Source of the DNA: Motilimonas sp. E26
GTDB taxonomy: Bacteria > Pseudomonadota > Gammaproteobacteria > Enterobacterales > CBDFNC01
Reading direction: 5' to 3'
Length of the DNA stretch: 64,000 nt
Assembly (NCBI RefSeq): GCF_021278025.1
Contig: NZ_JAIBHJ010000003.1
Span: forward strand, 156,887-220,886
In this document: positions 60,463 to 64,000 of the stretch, one piece after another
How the letters are laid out: every line of letters begins with the position of its first letter
How positions within the stretch are numbered: the first letter of the stretch is position 1
Notes under the pieces: model-generated
Told to the model about the DNA's origin: nothing
Databases searched by the model: none
Seen by the model: only the letters and a program-made list of their open reading frames with translations
Program-made: the position numbers and the translations under genes

Positions 60463-61233
60463 TTACTGAGGTTTAAATTCTGGGTGAATCTGTTGTTTCC
60501 CTGGGTCAACCAAGGTGATGTCTTTTAAAAATTCACGACCAAGTAATACGGGATAACTCATTTGTCCGCGATCGGCTAAGGTAAACTCGGCTGAATCTTT
60601 AATCGTGCCTAAACGAATGTTAAGTTTAATAACTGGGCGTTTCACCGTTTCTTCACTGGTTGATTGACGAATGTTGGAGTAACGTTCAATCTTTCGCTCT
60701 ACTGTCATATTGGGCTGGCCAGGCTCATGGGCAATATCAAACTTGACCCACTTTTCACCATCTCGCTCAAATTCAATTACATTGGTAGCATGAATGGAAG
60801 ATACGGTGGCGCCAGTATCAACACGGGCTAACAGGTTTGCTTTTGGGGGCGAAATGTGTACCCACTCTTCTTCACCAACAATGATTTTTCCTGCTTTGGT
60901 GCCATCAACGACTGCTGTTTTAGAGGGAATAATCACTTCTTGGCACTTAGGCTCAGGCATTGGCGCGGGTGCAACAACAATGGTTTTCTCTTTACTAGTA
61001 GTTATAAAGGTTTGCTTGAGATCTTGTAATTGAATAGCTTGCTGTTCTCGTAAATGGGCAAGTTCAGCAGTAAGATTGCTATTCATTTGTGTACATTGTT
61101 CGACCATAAATTGCTGAGTTTTAGCCAGCTCACTGGATAATAAGTCGGGAGAAACAGTGGGGGCTGGTTTTTCATTGGTAGCACATGCGGATAGCAGCAA
61201 AACAGAAGCGGCTAACACGGTTTTTTGAAACAT
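60463..61233 (-). CDS. Retropepsin-like aspartic protease lipoprotein (RimB/Zn-protease family)
   Basis: A 256-residue lipoprotein precursor from the ATG at 61233: signal FQKTVLAASVLLLSAC with lipobox LSAC (Cys17), a low-complexity linker, a coiled-coil part, then a retropepsin-type domain (about 120-250) with the catalytic motif ARVDTGATVSSIHA and the flap region. The pairing with HEPGQPN and LLGREFL supports the DUF/PF05618 family, labelled ATP-dependent zinc protease but with an aspartic-protease fold. It lies first in the cassette. The 15-codon upstream extension is not used because it precedes the signal peptide. Confidence 0.88.
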   Translation of the reverse strand: MFQKTVLAASVLLLSACATNEKPAPTVSPDLLSSELAKTQQFMVEQCTQMNSNLTAELAHLREQQAIQLQDLKQTFITTSKEKTIVVAPAPMPEPKCQEVIIPSKTAVVDGTKAGKIIVGEEEWVHISPPKANLLARVDTGATVSSIHATNVIEFERDGEKWVKFDIAHEPGQPNMTVERKIERYSNIRQSTSEETVKRPVIKLNIRLGTIKDSAEFTLADRGQMSYPVLLGREFLKDITLVDPGKQQIHPEFKPQ

Positions 61234-61334
61234 ATTTTTTATCCTAGCTATGACAAAAATTGTTGAGTACACATTCACAATGGCAAACTAAGTGATTTAT
61301 TAACAGACTACAAGAGGTAGTAAAACATTTAGTT

Positions 61335-62324
61335 CTAGCTTAATCGTTTTTCCGGATTTCGCGCGATGATCACGGCTCTTTTGGGGGCCGGATAACCTTC
61401 AATGGTTAAGCTGGGATCGTTGGGATCTAAAAAGTCGCTTAGTGAATCATTTTTCATCCATTGCGTACTGCGCTGCTCGGCTACCGTGGTTTCACTGATA
61501 TCCACAATGCGTACATCTTCAAAGTCGCATTTTTCAACCCACACTTTTAACGCTGCCGCGCTTGGGATAAACCAAATGTTGCGCATTTGCGCATAACGAT
61601 CACGTGGTACTAATACATCATTTTCACCGCCATCAATCACTATGGTTTCAAGCACTAATTCACCGCCGGGCACCAGTTGTGATTTTAATTGCATAATATG
61701 GTCGATAGGAGATTTACGATGATAAAGCACACCCATTGAAAACACGGTATCGAAGGCTTTTAGTTCGGGCAGTTCTTGAATGCCCAGCGGCAGTAAATGC
61801 ACGTTTTGATTGTTATTGGCAAAATGACGGATGGTTTCAAATTGGCATAAAAATAGCTGCGATGGATCAACGCCCACTACAAACTCAGCGCCTTCGCCCA
61901 GCATGCGCCACATGTGGTAGCCATTGCCACAGCCCACATCTAACACATAGCGGTATTTTAGCGGGCTAATGTGCGGTAGCAGTCGGTCCCATTTAAAATC
62001 AGAGCGCCATTCGGTATCAATATGAATGCCGTGCACTGTGTAAGGGCCTTTGCGCCAAGGGTGAAACTTTTCTAACAGGTTGCCAAGCTTAGCTTGCTCA
62101 CCAGCAGGTAGTTCGCCTTGTTGCCCTACGGAAACCTGACTCTCTAGATCAATGTGCTGGGTTTCAATTTCAGGGAATTTTTTCAGTACTTTTTGCCAGC
62201 TTGGAAACTCACCGCGCAAATTGTCTTGTTGCCACAGCGCTAATTGCGCCGGTAAGGTGGTTAGCCAATGACTAAGGCGGTTTTTCGCAATTTGCTGATA
62301 AAAGTTATTAAAATCGATGATCAC
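61335..62324 (-). CDS. cmoB: tRNA U34 carboxymethyltransferase CmoB
   Basis: CmoB transfers the carboxymethyl group from carboxy-SAM to 5-hydroxyuridine-34, giving cmo5U in wobble positions. The 329-residue protein aligns with E. coli Cmo[40 protein letters not shown] (SAM site), LFLCQFE and [13 protein letters not shown]. The start is a GTG. It is 34 bp after cmoA, its partner enzyme. Confidence 0.97.
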   Translation of the reverse strand: MIIDFNNFYQQIAKNRLSHWLTTLPAQLALWQQDNLRGEFPSWQKVLKKFPEIETQHIDLESQVSVGQQGELPAGEQAKLGNLLEKFHPWRKGPYTVHGIHIDTEWRSDFKWDRLLPHISPLKYRYVLDVGCGNGYHMWRMLGEGAEFVVGVDPSQLFLCQFETIRHFANNNQNVHLLPLGIQELPELKAFDTVFSMGVLYHRKSPIDHIMQLKSQLVPGGELVLETIVIDGGENDVLVPRDRYAQMRNIWFIPSAAALKVWVEKCDFEDVRIVDISETTVAEQRSTQWMKNDSLSDFLDPNDPSLTIEGYPAPKRAVIIARNPEKRLS

Positions 62325-62357
62325 TTAGGGTTACCTTGGTAATGAATTCTGTTTGCT

Positions 62358-63402
<1,045 letters not shown>

Positions 63403-64000
63403 ATGAAATTGGAATCATTGGCTTTGCACCACGGCTACACCTCAGAAGCGACCACTAAAGCAGCGGCGGTGCCGATTTATCAAACCACTTCTTATACTTT
63501 TGATGACACCCAACACGGCGCAGATTTATTTGACCTTAAAGTGCCGGGCAATATTTATACCCGCATCATGAACCCCACCACAGACGTGTTAGAGCAGCGC
63601 ATTGCGGCAATGGAGGGCGGTATTGCTGCATTAGCAGTGGCGTCTGGCATGTCGGCTATCACTTATGCTATTCAATGTATTTGTGAAGTGGGCACCAATA
63701 TAGTGAGTACTAGTCAGCTTTATGGTGGCACTTATAATTTATTTGCTCATTCATTGCCAAAACAAGGCATTGAAACGCGAATGGTCAACTTCAATGATTA
63801 TGAAGGTTTTGAAAACGCCATTGATGAAAACACCCGTGCGGTTTTTTGTGAGTCGATAGGCAACCCCGCCGGTAACGTGGTTGATTTAGCTAAGTTGGCC
63901 GAAATAGCCCATCGCCATGGCGTGCCTTTAATTGTGGATAATACCGTAGCGACACCTTTTTTATGTCGCCCGTTTGAACATGGCGCTGACATTGTGGTGC
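63403..64000 (+). CDS. metY: O-acetylhomoserine sulfhydrylase-type PLP enzyme, C-terminus outside the window
   Basis: The visible 199 codons encode the N-terminal half of a Cys/Met-metabolism PLP enzyme. Family features are [28 protein letters not shown] (split as motif text), [22 protein letters not shown] with the Tyr and Arg PLP contacts, SGMSAI, and [12 protein letters not shown] after the conserved [14 protein letters not shown]. This pattern favours O-acetylhomoserine sulfhydrylase (MetY/MetZ) over cystathionine gamma-synthase; the catalytic Lys is outside the window. Specificity cannot be settled from this part. Confidence 0.88.
   Translation, partial: MKLESLALHHGYTSEATTKAAAVPIYQTTSYTFDDTQHGADLFDLKVPGNIYTRIMNPTTDVLEQRIAAMEGGIAALAVASGMSAITYAIQCICEVGTNIVSTSQLYGGTYNLFAHSLPKQGIETRMVNFNDYEGFENAIDENTRAVFCESIGNPAGNVVDLAKLAEIAHRHGVPLIVDNTVATPFLCRPFEHGADIVV

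Overview
The window is a dense, mostly chromosomal-core stretch of a gammaproteobacterium, best matched to the marine Alteromonadales (Shewanella/Ferrimonas-like). The basis is gene content and order: mrdA-rlmH-rsfS-nadD-holA-lptE-leuS, lnt-corC-ybeY-ybeZ-miaB with divergent ubiF and a Met/Leu/Gln tRNA cluster, lolB-ispE-prs divergent from hemA-prfA-prmC-sirB2-sirB1-kdsA, gcvA-ygdD-rlmM, queF divergent from syd, and trpEGD(CF)BA divergent from rnm-yciO-rluB all follow blocks known from Escherichia coli. Small families typical of marine gammaproteobacteria (DUF2789, DUF3301, DUF3549, DUF2310) are interspersed. No rRNA genes, CRISPR arrays, prophage or transposase genes were seen. The species itself cannot be fixed from the sequence alone.

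Layout. 1-12640 is a minus-strand housekeeping run: cell-wall transpeptidase (cut by the window edge), ribosome maturation and silencing, NAD and DNA polymerase factors, LPS and lipoprotein export, LeuRS, and the lnt-corC-ybeY-phoH-miaB set. 12823-15113 holds ubiF and six tRNA genes on the minus strand behind a strong GC-discriminator promoter whose -35/spacer region occurs again 166 bp upstream. 15114-20069 is minus-strand ychF, pth, rplY, prs, ispE, lolB. 20198-25541 is the plus-strand hemA to kdsA operon. 25542-25928 contains a divergent regulatory region with a strong candidate for the small RNA GcvB opposite gcvA.

25929-43737 continues with gcvA, a small hydrolase, ygdD and rlmM, then a minus-strand group: a catalytically degraded isocitrate/isopropylmalate-dehydrogenase homologue, xni, ppnN, an intact GGDEF cyclase, a TPR-membrane protein with a degenerate GGDEF domain, and queF. 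Syd, four small conserved proteins, DUF3549, a YqcC-TruC fusion protein and a glucose-type PTS permease follow. 43849-46034 is a small accessory patch of membrane and zinc-ribbon proteins in which one gene is split by a 22-bp tandem duplication.

46098-52949 is the complete trp operon with a leader peptide carrying three consecutive Trp codons and a readable attenuator. 53031-56702 holds rnm, yciO, rluB and a YebC/YeeN-family gene. 56915-57709 holds two unassigned small genes near short repeats. 57918-61233 is a three-gene cassette (retropepsin-like lipoprotein, inactive transglutaminase with seven membrane helices, ATP-grasp ligase). cmoA-cmoB and the start of an O-acetylhomoserine sulfhydrylase gene close the window.

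Most promising for follow-up: the GcvB-like sRNA with its gcvA/gcvB control region, the dehydrogenase-like pseudoenzyme, the YqcC-TruC fusion, the 22-bp duplication that may be a reversible switch or a fresh lesion, and the retropepsin/7TM/ATP-grasp cassette. All family names come from recognising motifs by eye; no database search was run.
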